A DNA stretch of 34,966 nt from Parachlamydia sp. (GTDB lineage: Bacteria > Chlamydiota > Chlamydiia > Chlamydiales > Parachlamydiaceae), in NCBI GenBank assembly GCA_021372155.1, contig JAJFUZ010000122.1, positions 1 through 34,966 of the forward strand. The letters run 5' to 3'. Both the position numbers and the translations under genes were made by a program. Positions 27,701 to 34,300 of this stretch are shown here, piece by piece (the stretch's first letter is position 1; every line of letters begins with the position of its first letter). Below the pieces are notes generated by a model that was not told where the DNA came from, did not search any database, and saw only the letters and a list, made by a program, of their open reading frames with translations.

Positions 27701-27846
27701 ACACTCTGGGCATGGATTCCCTGATGGCCATGGAGCTGCAGCATGCCATGGAACAGACCCTGCCCGTCAAGATTCCCACCATGGAGCTGATGAAATCGCC
27801 CTCTATCGAGGAATTATCGGCTAAAATGCAGCAGCTCTTAGATTGA
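21760..27846 (+). CDS. Single-module reducing type I polyketide synthase (KS-AT-DH-psiKR-ER-KR-ACP)
   Basis: A 2028-residue multienzyme. KS about 3-425 with C176 (VDTACSSS), H311 (EAHGTGT) and H350 (NIGH). AT about 528-830 with S621 in GHSIGE and IAYHS, which points to malonyl rather than methylmalonyl units. DH about 880-1150 with H918 and D1078; the HxxxGxxxxP motif reads HQIDHSVVFP, G replaced by H. A structural pseudo-KR follows at about 1150-1330, then ER about 1345-1655 (TGAVG at 1485-1489), KR about 1680-1860 (TGGLRGFG at 1685-1692, Y1827) and ACP about 1945-2020 with phosphopantetheine S1987 (GMDSL). All reductive domains look intact, so it should make saturated chains. There is no loading module, thioesterase or reductase domain, so release must happen in trans. 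A phosphopantetheinyl transferase is not encoded nearby. Confidence 0.95.
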   Translation: MFSIAIIGIGCRFPGGASSPQDLWEKLCQGFDGICEIPDDRWDIRRFYDSDPAIAGKMVVKMGGFLQQKLDTFDAGFFNLSPREADCLDPQQRLLLEVSWEAMEDGGIVPSLLKGSRTGVFIGGFTTDWLTLNNQPDNLMLGDLYTAINSTQTVLSARLAHFFDLKGPCLTVDTACSSSLVAVHLACQSLLNGECGMALAGGVNAILTPQTSIGMSKGRFLNSEGQCRAFDADAKGYVRGEGAGVVILKPLQQAIQEGDAIYAIIRATGVNHDGHTNGLALPNREAQKELIGAVLKQAQIAPSDIQYVEAHGTGTLAGDPSEAWAIDQVLNQEARPKRCLIGSIKTNIGHLEAAAGVAGLIKAALSLKQRKIPPNLHFAKPNPAILFQQNCLEVPVALREFPQPEKELFAGVNSFGYGGTNAHVVLQEYKEECVKQNKTLPRLLPFPFSARSQEALREQIQNAIAVLENQQDVADLGHTLCKRREQHRFGACIIAKTREQLLQRLIDFSHQGEGPYTLVGEPTDIPKDLTFVYTGMGPQWWGMGRELCAEESVFRETIEACDRALQPLAKWSLLEELARDENFSKMDQPEYSQPANFAIQAALTTLLKSWGIVPAAVVGHSIGEVAAAFAAQAITLEEGMLISFHRSRVQAIRKDLGTMLAAEISQEQAMECLACYPGKLSLAAINAPATITLSGEQPALQSIADDLEKQGIFNRFLKVNIAYHSHQLDGLEEELRQSLSTLIPKAPQLPFYSTVTGKRCSDHLNASYWWQNVRQPVRFHQAMLDLIGNGCSRFIEIGPHPVLSKAIKENLQHQKKKGLSFYTLNRKEGEQEALARLIARLHLSGVALDWDRLAATGNLIKLPAYPWQRKRHWIESETSRQYRLSLRDHPMLARSCQSPEEAWTVEVNRHFFPWLEDHQIDHSVVFPGAAYAEAGLALHRQHSGDESCLLENLDFSQAFVISQGTEPLLRLSSNSPGFQIHSKSNRNGGEWTLHAKGTFHPLWKGYLPNPLPMEELRLKCRQEVPAQEIYRQFAGSGLHYGPSFQLIHQLHKGQGEALAELHLPEMAVDYLLYPPLLDAALQTLIGTKEGGQFQNLLLLPVRIGQLHYFSKPKGKVWCYAKAGSHTNRNFSGDIFLCDDEGRLFAELRQVTCRLFTRKQTSLQATVDRLGYQLIWEEISPIKAEPKPWRVVCPINMPAGDCSTDNILYIWPAGVQTDHDPTIELLALIQQMSDRPFSLIIATQGVQTVHPGEASYSPNASTLWGLGRVLRQEFPSCHCLLADLDPAKPIAESLQLLLSMEINTHEIAIRNDKFYALKLVKERYFEPEPVLSPSSNVCLEMAQTGSIDHLRFRQTQRRPPKAGEVEICTHTASLNFKDLMKVMGMLDDNVLEGTYFGSSFGMECSGTVTALGKGVRSLKVGDKVCAFAPNSFRSYVTLPADAVCPIPPGTSLDEAPIYIPFMTVVRGLKEIAQLKKGETLLIHTATGAVGLAAVQYAQHVGATIIATAGSPEKRSWLESLEIAHVADSRSLHFSRQVLEWTEGKGVDVVLNALAGEALLKSWSLLASYGRFIEIGKRDISQNASLPMEVFNRNTLFAAIDLDRTFVEDKQIIRRLLRETMRGFELGFFKPLPSQAFSLAQVQESFHFLARAKHLGKVTLCFAGETVDALPLEGQTLFRDQASYLITGGLRGFGLSLAKWMAEKGARHLILMSRQGASSEEALNAVEELKTQGIQVKAIAADVGDPELSQVIKSALKNFPALKGIFHCAMVLDDGFLAQLDAQRFQSVLRPKVSGCWNLHHATQEMQLDHFVLFSSISALIGNPGQASYAAANAFLDAFAHYRRNLGLRGLSINWGALGEAGVVARSQALASHLASSGIAPISTQQAFQMLEYLLKRPSINQYGIFDLDWPRLLSSLPELKKDARFAHFLQNQGEAALSDFHRSLLCLDQDTQLQALIQFIRDKVAHTLKIEKDKVATNARLNTLGMDSLMAMELQHAMEQTLPVKIPTMELMKSPSIEELSAKMQQLLD

Positions 27847-27898
27847 TCCAAACTCCATTGAAAAAAATAACTGATTCAGGCATACTCATTCTATTCGT

Positions 27899-27972
27899 GC
27901 ACCGGTAGCTCAACCGGATAGAGTACCCGGCTACGAACCGGGAGGTTAGAGGTTCAAGTCCTCTCCGGTGCG
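27899..27972 (+). tRNA. tRNA-Arg (anticodon ACG)
   Basis: A complete cloverleaf can be drawn: acceptor GCACCGG/CCGGTGC with discriminator G27972, D stem GCTC/GAGT-type, anticodon stem CCCGG/CCGGG around loop CTACGAA (anticodon ACG, read after deamination to inosine), and T stem AGAGG/CCTCT with loop TTCAAGT. CCA is not encoded. The last base directly abuts the ATG of the next gene. Confidence 0.97.
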
Positions 27973-28608
27973 ATGTTGATCCAAGCGTTCCCCTGCGGCC
28001 CATTCGACACGAACGCCTATGTTGTCGCTTGCGAGGCCACGCAACAGGCAGCCATCGTCGATCCGGCTCCAGGGAGCTTTCAAGTTCTGGTCGACTATCT
28101 TCAAACGCACAAACTCACTCCTCAAAAAATCCTCCTGACCCATTCTCACTGGGATCACATTGCTGACACCTCTCTATTCAAGCACCATTTTGGCATCCCG
28201 GTCCTGATCCACCCTCTCGATATTCCCAATCTCGAACGCCCTGGCTCCGACCATTTGCCCTGCTGGATCTCCTATGAAGGGGTCAAGCCCGACGGCCTGC
28301 TTGAAGATAAGGATCTGGTATCCGTCGGCCAACTGATCTTCGAGGTGATTCACACCCCAGGCCACACTCCGGGAGGCATTTGCCTCTATTGCCACAAGGA
28401 GGGGATCCTGCTGGCAGGCGACACCCTGTTTCGCGGCTCCATCGGCAACCTCTCTTTTCCCACCTCTCAGCCCGATCAGATGTGGCCCTCTCTCGATAGA
28501 TTGGCCCAACTGCCCAAAGAGACAAAATTCTATCCCGGCCACGGGCCCAGCAGCACCATCGGAAGAGAGGATTGGCTGCCCAGAGCCCGTCAAATTTTTG
28601 AAAACTGA
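27973..28608 (+). CDS. Metallo-beta-lactamase-fold hydrolase, glyoxalase II (GloB)-like
   Basis: A 211-residue binuclear metal hydrolase. The metal-binding THSHWDH (H57, H59, D61, H62) is followed by HTPGHTPGG, AGDTLF and YPGHGPSSTIG, the full set of ligands of the GloB-like group, which hydrolyse thioesters such as S-lactoylglutathione. It lacks the C-terminal extension of classical glyoxalase II, so the substrate is uncertain. The start MLIQAFPCGPFDTNAY matches the usual N-terminus of the family, so the ATG at 27973 is credible although it begins at the base after the tRNA and has no ribosome site outside it. The stop codon forms the first bases of a large palindrome. Confidence 0.9.
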   Translation: MLIQAFPCGPFDTNAYVVACEATQQAAIVDPAPGSFQVLVDYLQTHKLTPQKILLTHSHWDHIADTSLFKHHFGIPVLIHPLDIPNLERPGSDHLPCWISYEGVKPDGLLEDKDLVSVGQLIFEVIHTPGHTPGGICLYCHKEGILLAGDTLFRGSIGNLSFPTSQPDQMWPSLDRLAQLPKETKFYPGHGPSSTIGREDWLPRARQIFEN

Positions 28609-28772
28609 GCCAGTTGCAATACTCGCTTTGGAGAACAAATTCGATGATTTGGCCAATGGCATCCATTTTACGCAAGTTGACATACTTGGACGAAAGTAGG
28701 CAACTTGCGTAGAATTGATGCCATTGGCCAAAGCGCGAATTTGCCTACAAATGGAGTTTTGCAGCTGGCTCA
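28606..28772. repeat. 167-bp imperfect palindrome (long hairpin, MITE-like)
   Basis: The left arm 28606-28679 and right arm 28701-28772 are inverted copies: about 62 of 74 positions pair with two gaps, around a 21-base centre. Perfect blocks include tttggccaatggcatc and acgcaagttg with their complements, and the termini tgagccag/ctggctca. It fills nearly the whole gap between the hydrolase stop and the peroxiredoxin ribosome site. It could be a degenerate mobile palindrome or a structured RNA, and could also terminate the upstream transcript. No coding potential. Confidence 0.85.
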
Positions 28773-28794
28773 ACATTAACAGGAGAATTTATCA

Positions 28795-29388
28795 ATGGGA
28801 GTACTCGTAGGAAAACCCGCCCCCGCCTTTCGAGCAAAAGCTGTCGAAGGCCAGCGCATTATCGACCCCTTTTCCCTTCAGGACTACAAGAGCAAATATG
28901 TGGTATTCTTTTTTTATCCGCTCGATTTCACATTCGTCTGCCCCACCGAGCTACACGCCTTCCAGGAGAAGCTGGAGGAGTTTGAAAAACGCGGGGCGCA
29001 GGTTGTCGGCTGCTCCGTCGACAGCTGCTACAGCCACCTGGCCTGGATCAATACACCCAAGACGAAAGGAGGCATCGAGGGAGTAGACTACCCCATCGTC
29101 GCCGACCTCAACAAGACAATCGCCCGCGATTATGATGTTCTCGTTGCAAATGACGGCATCGCCTACCGCGGCCTCTTCCTCATCGACCGCGAAGGGATCG
29201 TCCGCCATCAAGTTGTCAATGATCTGCCCCTTGGACGTTCTGTCGACGAGGCGCTGCGCATGCTGGATGCCCTAATCTACTTCGATATCAATGGAGAGGT
29301 TTGCCCAGCCAACTGGCAGCGCGGGAAAAAGAGCATGAAGCCCACCCAGGATGGCCTGGAGCAGTATTTCGCCCAGTCTAACGCATAA
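28795..29388 (+). CDS. ahpC: Typical 2-Cys peroxiredoxin (AhpC/TSA)
   Basis: A 197-residue thiol peroxidase that reduces hydrogen peroxide and organic hydroperoxides. The peroxidatic cysteine C49 lies in YPLDFTFVCPTEL and the resolving cysteine C170 in NGEVCPANW, as in dimeric typical 2-Cys enzymes; the C-terminal tail after C170 is of the long Prx1/AhpC type. AGGAGA precedes the ATG by 8 bases. Chlamydiae carry a single enzyme of this kind as a main peroxide defence. It is preceded by the long palindrome and followed by a strong hairpin, so it is probably a single-gene transcript. No AhpF partner is nearby; thioredoxin is the likely reductant. Confidence 0.95.
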   Translation: MGVLVGKPAPAFRAKAVEGQRIIDPFSLQDYKSKYVVFFFYPLDFTFVCPTELHAFQEKLEEFEKRGAQVVGCSVDSCYSHLAWINTPKTKGGIEGVDYPIVADLNKTIARDYDVLVANDGIAYRGLFLIDREGIVRHQVVNDLPLGRSVDEALRMLDALIYFDINGEVCPANWQRGKKSMKPTQDGLEQYFAQSNA

Positions 29389-29405
29389 AGCGCAGGGTCT
29401 GACAC

Positions 29406-29425
29406 AGGGGTCAAACCTGACCCCT
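29406..29425. terminator. Hairpin terminator between convergent genes
   Basis: Perfect 8-base GC-rich arms aggggtca (29406-29413) and tgacccct (29418-29425) enclose loop aacc, 17 bases after the peroxiredoxin stop and 13 bases before the stop of the convergent exported-protein gene. It can serve both strands. The T tract is poor. Confidence 0.6.
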
Positions 29426-29438
29426 GACTTGACCCTTC

Positions 29439-29957
29439 TTAATCTTGTGTGATCTCAAAAGAATCAAAGAAAGCATCCGCAAGTGACAGATCCTTTCCAA
29501 GAACACCTAAAACATAGACTTTGTGCTTGGTCACCCAAATACGCGTGATGCCGGGATTCTGGTTTTCATCCTTGTACACATAATTCAATGCGTAGCTGAC
29601 AAACTTCAGCTTGGTCTTGAACTGTTTAAATTCGCCCTCATATTCCCCCATCTGCTTGACAAACGCCTCTGCATTTTTAGCGGGATTCTCATCGTCTGCA
29701 GAACTTGTTTGCACCCAATAGTAAGTGTTCTGATAGTCGCTTTCAATTTTGCAGGCGCCATTCATGAACGAGGTGCTGGGCGAACCGGGAATGGATGCGC
29801 TGATTTTAAATTTATTCCCTTCCAGATAGATGTCCTGCCATGTGACCTTCCCTTCCTGATAAGCTTTGCCTGTTCTGCCCATGGATAATGCATGAGCTGG
29901 CAAAACGGGAAGAATGAGCAGCAGAGTGACAACGAACATAGATTTTAAATAATTCAT
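29439..29957 (-). CDS. Exported protein of unknown function
   Basis: A 172-residue protein with a clear Sec signal peptide (MNYLKSMFVVTLLLILP, cleavage probably after AHA at about residue 23). The mature part of about 150 residues alternates strand-forming and charged segments, with a single cysteine, so it is probably a small soluble periplasmic or surface protein. I recognise no domain. The start has a good ribosome site (GGAGG, 5 bases away). It is transcribed alone, convergent with the peroxiredoxin gene. Confidence 0.8.
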   Translation of the reverse strand: MNYLKSMFVVTLLLILPVLPAHALSMGRTGKAYQEGKVTWQDIYLEGNKFKISASIPGSPSTSFMNGACKIESDYQNTYYWVQTSSADDENPAKNAEAFVKQMGEYEGEFKQFKTKLKFVSYALNYVYKDENQNPGITRIWVTKHKVYVLGVLGKDLSLADAFFDSFEITQD

Positions 29958-30017
29958 ATAACCTCCAGGTATGTTTCGTAAAGGATTATACGAATAAACA
30001 ATTTAATATCCAAGGTT

Positions 30018-30665
30018 TCAAGATTTTGGCAGATTAATCAGCGAAAGAATGTGGAAGACGATCGCATAGGGGACTAAGAAGAAGGGGATTATCCCGATTG
30101 GAAACGTATTGATGCGATTGTGGAAGCCAAATGCAAATAACTGCAGGGGGCCAGGACTGCTTGTGAATCCAAAAAACATCGCGCTCGCAAAATCGAGCAA
30201 TCCCAGAACGATGACAAGCAAGATGCCCCAGCGCGGAATCGTCTTGAAAAAGAGACATAAGCAAGCCGCAATGCAGCCAACAGTGACATCTCCCAGCCCA
30301 GCTAGCCAGGCAAAACTTCCCGGAATCAATCCTCGAGCCATTTCAACTAAAAAAAAGCCTCCTAACACACGGAAGATCTGCAAGGCCACCAGGTTGCGCT
30401 GGTCAAGATCCCGAAAATGGTCACGATTGATCCACACTAGTGCTGCAGGCACTATCCAGTTGAAAACAACAAGCAGATTTCGGAAAGGTCCAAGCAAATT
30501 CGGCAAATCATAGAGAAGGCCGGTAGTTAAAAGAGCTCCGAAAATCACTGTGATTAATGCCGCCTTTTTTGCCTGTACCAAGGGTAAAACATAAAACCAG
30601 TAAACTCCGACAAATAACACCAGAAACGTGATGCCTAAAGTGGTGAACCAGTGTGCTTCGAGCAT
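30018..30665 (-). CDS. Multi-pass membrane protein of unknown function
   Basis: A 215-residue hydrophobic protein with about six or seven membrane segments, starting at residues 5-27, 35-54 and 64-80. Few charges lie inside the segments, and there is no transporter motif or catalytic pattern I can name. Its ATG lies 2 bases after the deoC stop, so it is the third gene of the aldo/keto reductase - deoC - membrane protein operon. A transport or membrane-sensing role linked to deoxyribose use would be a guess. Confidence 0.8.
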   Translation of the reverse strand: MLEAHWFTTLGITFLVLFVGVYWFYVLPLVQAKKAALITVIFGALLTTGLLYDLPNLLGPFRNLLVVFNWIVPAALVWINRDHFRDLDQRNLVALQIFRVLGGFFLVEMARGLIPGSFAWLAGLGDVTVGCIAACLCLFFKTIPRWGILLVIVLGLLDFASAMFFGFTSSPGPLQLFAFGFHNRINTFPIGIIPFFLVPYAIVFHILSLINLPKS

Positions 30666-30667
30666 TT

Positions 30668-31315
30668 CTATCTCTTATCCAAAATAATTGTTACGCCAGA
30701 ACTTGTGCCAAGGCGGTTGGCTCCAGCATCTATCATAGCTAGCGCTGTCGCTCTGTCACGGATACCTCCAGAGGCTTTCACACCAAAAGAAGGGCCGACT
30801 ATTTCGCGCATTAAGGCGATATCGTGAAGGGTGGCACCGGCCTTGGAAAAGCCTGTCGATGTTTTCACGAAATGGGCCCCTGCTTCCAGGGATAGCCTGC
30901 AGGCGATGCGCTTCTCTTCGTCTGACAGCAGGCATGTTTCGAGGATGACCTTGACAATGGCTGGTTGAGACGCCTTGACGACAGCCTGGATGTCTTGCCT
31001 GACATCAGCCCAACGATCCGATTTCAAAAGGCCGATAGAGATCACCATGTCGATTTCAGAAGCTCCATCCTGAACTAACTGTCCGGCTTCCTGCGCTTTG
31101 ATCTGCGAGATATTCCCTCCCAATGGAAATCCCACGACACTGCAGACTTTACATCTATCCTGCAGCAGGCTGTAGGCCAATTTTACCCATACAGGGAGGA
31201 CACAAACGCTTGCAAAGCCATACTGCAAGGCCTCAAGGCAAAGCTTTTCAATCTCCCTGTCTGTCGCTTCGGGCTTAAGAAGCGTGTGATCGATGTAACT
31301 ATGCAGTTGTGACAT
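30668..31315 (-). CDS. deoC: Deoxyribose-phosphate aldolase DeoC
   Basis: From the ATG at 31315 it is 215 residues, the usual length. A TTG at 31351 would add 12 residues inside the upstream gene and is less likely. It splits 2-deoxyribose 5-phosphate into glyceraldehyde 3-phosphate and acetaldehyde. YIDHTLLKP marks the N-terminus, D89 is in SEIDMV, the Schiff-base lysine K151 is in FVKTSTGF, and K180 is in GVKASGGIR. The start overlaps the aldo/keto reductase 3' end by 17 bases. Pairing with an aldo/keto reductase could serve disposal of the acetaldehyde, which is inference. Confidence 0.95.
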   Translation of the reverse strand: MSQLHSYIDHTLLKPEATDREIEKLCLEALQYGFASVCVLPVWVKLAYSLLQDRCKVCSVVGFPLGGNISQIKAQEAGQLVQDGASEIDMVISIGLLKSDRWADVRQDIQAVVKASQPAIVKVILETCLLSDEEKRIACRLSLEAGAHFVKTSTGFSKAGATLHDIALMREIVGPSFGVKASGGIRDRATALAMIDAGANRLGTSSGVTIILDKR

Positions 31316-32285
31316 AAGCCTTTGCGACTGGGGGGTTGCGTTCGCCGGCAAATCGGTGCTGATGCCAGACAGGATAGGCTTCAGGCTGTGCGCTGACCTC
31401 TTCCAGCCTCCTCACCTCCTCTTCCGTCAACTTCCAGCCAACAGCTCCCAGATTATCCCGCAGCTGTGACTCGGTGCGCGCTCCGATGATCACGCTGGAT
31501 ATGGTGGGTCTGCGCAAAATCCAGTTCAGATTTACTTGAGAAACTGTTTTGGATTTTGCTTTCGCAATTTCTTCCAACACATCGACAATTTTGTAAAGAC
31601 GTTCCCAATCGACGGCGCCGAGTATACCCTCAATTTCCGTATAACGCCCTTCTGTAGGCTTCTGGCCTCGCTTGTATTTGCCGGACAGCAGGCCAAACGA
31701 AAGGGGACTCCAAACGATCGTCCCGAGGTGCTGATCCAGCGCAAAAGGAATCAACTCATTTTCGATATCGCGCGTCAGGAGCGAATAGTAGATCTGCTGG
31801 GTAATGTAGGGCTGGATGCGGTATTTTTCCGAGACCGCCATCGCCTTCATGGCATGCCAGGCCGAATAGTTGGAGCAGCCGATATAGCGTACCTTGCCAT
31901 CCCTGACCAGCTGATCTAGCGTGTTCAGAGTCTCTTCAAGGGGCGTATGCATATCAAAATTGTGAACCTGGTAGAGGTCGATGTAGTCGGTTCCCAGCCT
32001 TTTCAAGCTATCTTCACAAGCTTTGAGCAGGTGCATACGGGACAGTCCGGTATCGTGCACACCTGGACCCATACGCATGAAGGCCTTTGTGGCGATGAGG
32101 ACTTTGTCCCGCCGCTCCTTCCCAATGGCCTGACCAAGAATTGTCTCCGACTGCCCAAATGAATACATGTCGGCGGTATCGAAAAGATTGACTCCTGCCT
32201 CCAGGCAGATATCGATAAGCTTGCGCGCCTCCTGAACCTGTGTCGAGCCTATATTTTTAAACATCTCCACGCCGCCAAAGGTCAT
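31299..32285 (-). CDS. Aldo/keto reductase, with a frameshifted N-terminus
   Basis: As read from the ATG at 32285 it has 328 residues with the AKR tetrad: D36 and Y41 (NLFDTADMYSFG), K67 (IATKAF) and H109 (LYQVHNFD). It would reduce carbonyls with NADPH in a TIM barrel. The usual first ~20 residues are missing, but they are present upstream in the same frame: W-KYRFLGRSGLQVSELSFG, without any start codon. An ATG at 32346 is one base out of phase (atgg before aaatatcg); dropping one g would give MKYRFLGRSG. So the real gene was probably 31299-32346, and either a mutation or a sequencing error broke the start. First gene of an operon with deoC and a membrane protein. Confidence 0.88.
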   Translation of the reverse strand: MTFGGVEMFKNIGSTQVQEARKLIDICLEAGVNLFDTADMYSFGQSETILGQAIGKERRDKVLIATKAFMRMGPGVHDTGLSRMHLLKACEDSLKRLGTDYIDLYQVHNFDMHTPLEETLNTLDQLVRDGKVRYIGCSNYSAWHAMKAMAVSEKYRIQPYITQQIYYSLLTRDIENELIPFALDQHLGTIVWSPLSFGLLSGKYKRGQKPTEGRYTEIEGILGAVDWERLYKIVDVLEEIAKAKSKTVSQVNLNWILRRPTISSVIIGARTESQLRDNLGAVGWKLTEEEVRRLEEVSAQPEAYPVWHQHRFAGERNPPVAKAYVTTA

Positions 32286-32437
32286 GGTGCCAAAGCTTAA
32301 CTCCGATACCTGCAGACCTGAACGGCCTAAAAAACGATATTTCCATAGATGCTCCCATCTGTTTGATCTGCAGAATAATAGGAAAAGACCTAGTTGTGAA
32401 GATAATATTTAATTGCACTCACCTGTCCTCATCGACA

Positions 32438-32466
32438 TTGCATTAAAATATTAAATCTTTTATTAT
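32438..32466 (+). promoter_or_regulatory. Sigma-70-type promoter candidate for the proline-rich protein gene
   Basis: TTGCAT (32438-32443) and TATTAT (32461-32466) are separated by exactly 17 AT-rich bases and lie 32 bases before the ATG, leaving room for a short leader with the strong ribosome site AGGAGGTG (32485-32492). Confidence 0.5.
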
Positions 32467-32497
32467 CTATCCCAGTTTTGTCTTAGGAGGTGTTCTT

Positions 32498-34213
32498 ATG
32501 GCTATTCAGCGATACAATTATGTAAAAGCGCTCGACATGTTGATAACCAAGATGGATCGCGTCAACAAAACACCATGCAGGAATGCATCTGATCGATTAT
32601 CAAAAAAAGCTTCTCAATTAAAGCTCAATGCTAAAGCTGTCACCATCGGCGTCTACGTGGTCGCCAAAGATGTGATTATGCTTCTGGGTGTCATCCTGGT
32701 GACTCCTGTAAAACTGGAAATTCAGATCATCCGGGCCATCCTTCCAGGTGCTTTTCACAACTGGAATGAGAAGCTGGATCGCTTGCCAATCTGGCTTGAT
32801 CAGATTGCCCTGATCGCAGTGGACATATTAGGTGTTGGTGCATCCACAGGTGGCGTCGTCCTGGGTGTGCTCAAGGGATCGGAGTGGAATGTCGCCATAC
32901 AGAAAAGCCTATACGATTTTTCCTCTCCTATACAGTTAAAGCCTCTGCAAGCGAAGCCAATTCCTCCAAGGGTCAATAAAAATCCAGGACATGCTGTGCC
33001 AGGACATGCTGTAATTGTGCGCCCACCCAAGCTAACCCCTGCTCCGTTGTTTTTAAATCTCGCAGCTCCCCTCGTACAAGTCCCGCCACAACCTACTGCG
33101 CCCGCAGCCCAGCAAATCCCTATTGCAGTAGCGAACCCTGCTTCTGCGCAACCAAAGTTGCCTGCCTGGTCACCTGGATCCACTTCAGCTTCTCCAGGAG
33201 CTGCTACGGCGAACCCAGCTTCAGCGAAACCAAAGTTGCCTGCTTGGCCACCCGGACCGACTTCAACTTCTCCAGTTGCAAACCCTCCTATGGCGAAACA
33301 AAAATTGCCTGCCTGGCCACCAACTTCTCCTGGAGCAACCCCTGGTTTGGCGAATTCTGCCTCAGAGAAACCAAAACCGTCTGCTCGGCTACCTGTAGCG
33401 GCAACACCAAAAGTATCCACCGCTGAGCCACGCAGGAACTTGCCTTCGGTACCACCCGCCACACCTCCAGGAAAAGCACCTGTTGCGCAAAATCAGCAGG
33501 TTAAGTCACCCGACGCTTCAACGGTTCCTGCTCCTCAGCCTGGAGGACCTCTTGCAACAACCCCAAAGCAGTCGATTCCCGTAGTGATCATAAAACCTGA
33601 TGACTCGCCAGCAGCCGCGCAAAAGACCTTACCTTCTCCTAAACGGACAGTTCTTGCCCTTTCAGATGATTTCTCTGCACAGGATTCAGATGATGAAACT
33701 GAAGATGGGGCAGCTGAAGCGCAGCGGAAGAAAGAAACCAGGCAATGGCTTGGAAGGCAGGATAGTATGCCTTCAGGCCTCAGAGCCAGACCGACTTCTT
33801 CTTCGCAAAGTCAGACTCCGGAACAACCTGCATCGCCTATTAAACCCGATGACGTGTCAATGGTCATGCAGGTGAGTATGCCTTCAGGCGGTAGAGTCAG
33901 GCCTCCTTTTCATCCGCCGAGTCCTGCTCCGGCACAGCCCAAATCGCCTATTCAATCCCTAGACTTGTCGTTAAAGGCCAGCAATTTGCGTACAACTCGC
34001 CAAGAAGGAGAGAAAACTCCCAGGAGTAAAAAAGAAGATGAACTGAAAAGGCAAGCTGAGGAAGAAAAACGTGCTAAGATGGCGGCGGATCCTTTGGTAA
34101 ATAGCCAGGTGCTAGCAAAAGCACAACAAGCCTCTCAACAAGCCGCACAACGAACAGCACAAGGCTCATTGAGGCAGTCACAGGATTCTTCAGGGATATC
34201 TGAATGGGATTGA
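32498..34213 (+). CDS. Proline/alanine-rich repeat protein with hydrophobic N-terminal region
   Basis: A 571-residue protein that I cannot assign. The N-terminal 130 residues hold two hydrophobic stretches (about 48-75, and about 100-128 rich in Gly/Val) separated by a short amphipathic part. From about residue 145 it becomes low-complexity Pro/Ala/Ser/Lys. Repeats of the type NPASAxPKLPAWPPG occur three to four times (about 213-300), and a second pair, SMPSG-R-RP, sits at about 422 and 460. The C-terminus (about 505-571) is charged then Gln/Ala-rich. A near-perfect Shine-Dalgarno site precedes the ATG by 5 bases, suggesting high expression. The architecture is compatible with a secreted membrane-inserted protein exposing a disordered tail, but no homology supports that. 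Confidence 0.75.
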   Translation: MAIQRYNYVKALDMLITKMDRVNKTPCRNASDRLSKKASQLKLNAKAVTIGVYVVAKDVIMLLGVILVTPVKLEIQIIRAILPGAFHNWNEKLDRLPIWLDQIALIAVDILGVGASTGGVVLGVLKGSEWNVAIQKSLYDFSSPIQLKPLQAKPIPPRVNKNPGHAVPGHAVIVRPPKLTPAPLFLNLAAPLVQVPPQPTAPAAQQIPIAVANPASAQPKLPAWSPGSTSASPGAATANPASAKPKLPAWPPGPTSTSPVANPPMAKQKLPAWPPTSPGATPGLANSASEKPKPSARLPVAATPKVSTAEPRRNLPSVPPATPPGKAPVAQNQQVKSPDASTVPAPQPGGPLATTPKQSIPVVIIKPDDSPAAAQKTLPSPKRTVLALSDDFSAQDSDDETEDGAAEAQRKKETRQWLGRQDSMPSGLRARPTSSSQSQTPEQPASPIKPDDVSMVMQVSMPSGGRVRPPFHPPSPAPAQPKSPIQSLDLSLKASNLRTTRQEGEKTPRSKKEDELKRQAEEEKRAKMAADPLVNSQVLAKAQQASQQAAQRTAQGSLRQSQDSSGISEWD

Positions 34214-34300
34214 GATTTCGCCTTGTCGCCTTTTGATGTCTTGTATTTTCTTGAGAGAGAAACGTGGGTGACGTGTGCCAAAGTCGCGCGGTATTCCACG

